Made by a program: the position numbers and the translations under genes
Origin: Verrucomicrobiia bacterium
Lineage (GTDB): Bacteria; Verrucomicrobiota; Verrucomicrobiia; Opitutales; Opitutaceae
Direction: 5' to 3'
Assembly: GCA_030424825.1 (NCBI GenBank)
Contig: JAUHWE010000018.1
Coordinates: 1-17,731 of the forward strand
Length of the DNA stretch: 17,731 bases
The notes under the pieces: generated by a model
What the model saw: the letters and a program-made list of their open reading frames with translations, nothing else
Database searches by the model: none
Told to the model about the DNA's origin: nothing
Part shown: positions 17,497 through 17,731 of the stretch, one piece after another
How the letters are laid out: each line of letters opens with the position of its first letter
How positions within the stretch are numbered: the stretch's first letter is position 1

Positions 17497-17731
17497 ATGA
17501 AACAACTATTGCTACTATTCTTGAGCATCGCGCCCCCCGCTCTGCTCGCGACAGGATCAGAGATCGAGGGCGCGACCGTTACCCTGCCCTATCAGGAGCT
17601 CGCCTCGCTGGTCGATCATGTGAACGCGCTTGAGCGAGCGAATGAAGAGAAGCCTCCCCGACCACCCGTTCCCATTATTGTCCACACAGCCCGCTATACG
17701 CTAAACTGCGGGAACCCCGAGAGGTCGGTTC
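17497..17731 (+). CDS. N-terminus of a secreted protein of unknown function (3' end outside window)
   Basis: The frame opens at ATG 17497 and runs without a stop to the window edge, giving 78 residues. It begins with a signal peptide: MKQ, then the hydrophobic LLLLFLSIAPPALLA, with probable cleavage after the Ala at 18. The mature part 'VTLPYQELASLVDHVNALE' predicts a short strand and an amphipathic helix, followed by a proline-rich linker ('KPPRPPVP') and the start of a beta strand ('IIVHTARYTLNC'). I do not recognise a family; the strand-helix-proline linker order recalls envelope proteins with beta-sandwich domains, but this is only a style match. The Shine-Dalgarno-like AGGA supports the start. 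Confidence -1.
   Translation, partial: MKQLLLLFLSIAPPALLATGSEIEGATVTLPYQELASLVDHVNALERANEEKPPRPPVPIIVHTARYTLNCGNPERSV

Overview
The window looks like chromosomal DNA of a Verrucomicrobiota bacterium, probably of the Opitutae type. The main clue is the C-terminal tail of a secreted protein at the left edge, with a VLVRAIGPSL-like motif that I associate with this phylum. Weaker support comes from the near absence of Shine-Dalgarno sequences, an alpha2-type glycyl-tRNA synthetase and a pyrophosphate-type phosphofructokinase. The phylum assignment is an inference from protein style, not from a marker gene. There are no rRNA or tRNA genes and no CRISPR array, and I see no intact mobile element.

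Layout, left to right: end of a secreted protein (+), overlapping by 4 bp the end of an NhaC-type Na+/H+ antiporter (-); PPi-dependent phosphofructokinase (-); divergently, glycyl-tRNA synthetase (+); a 1067-residue SNF2-family ATPase (+); convergent with it, a secreted M16/PqqL-like zinc peptidase (-); divergently, a COG0523 (CobW/ZigA-like) metallochaperone GTPase (+); a small structured stretch with a possible 49-codon ORF; a secreted alpha/beta-hydrolase esterase (-); a membrane sensor histidine kinase with an overlapping CheY-like response regulator (+); a 430-bp gene-free stretch with a very strong hairpin; and the start of a secreted protein of unknown function cut by the right edge.

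Most genes are separate housekeeping or accessory units rather than one pathway. Two functional links can be argued. The kinase and response regulator overlap by 17 bp and must form a two-component pair. The zinc peptidase and COG0523 GTPase share a 237-bp divergent control region with a 9-bp direct repeat spaced by 32 bp, which suggests (but does not prove) shared regulation, perhaps by metal status.

I did not find a convincing new multi-gene system. The least explained features are non-coding: a 24-bp-arm inverted repeat with a 2-nt centre (17266-17315), and copies of a TTAGARAGTGTCCCRTAA sequence at 13416-13433 and 17063-17080 that lie in inverted orientation on either side of the hydrolase and two-component genes. 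These may be ends of small transposon-derived repeats.
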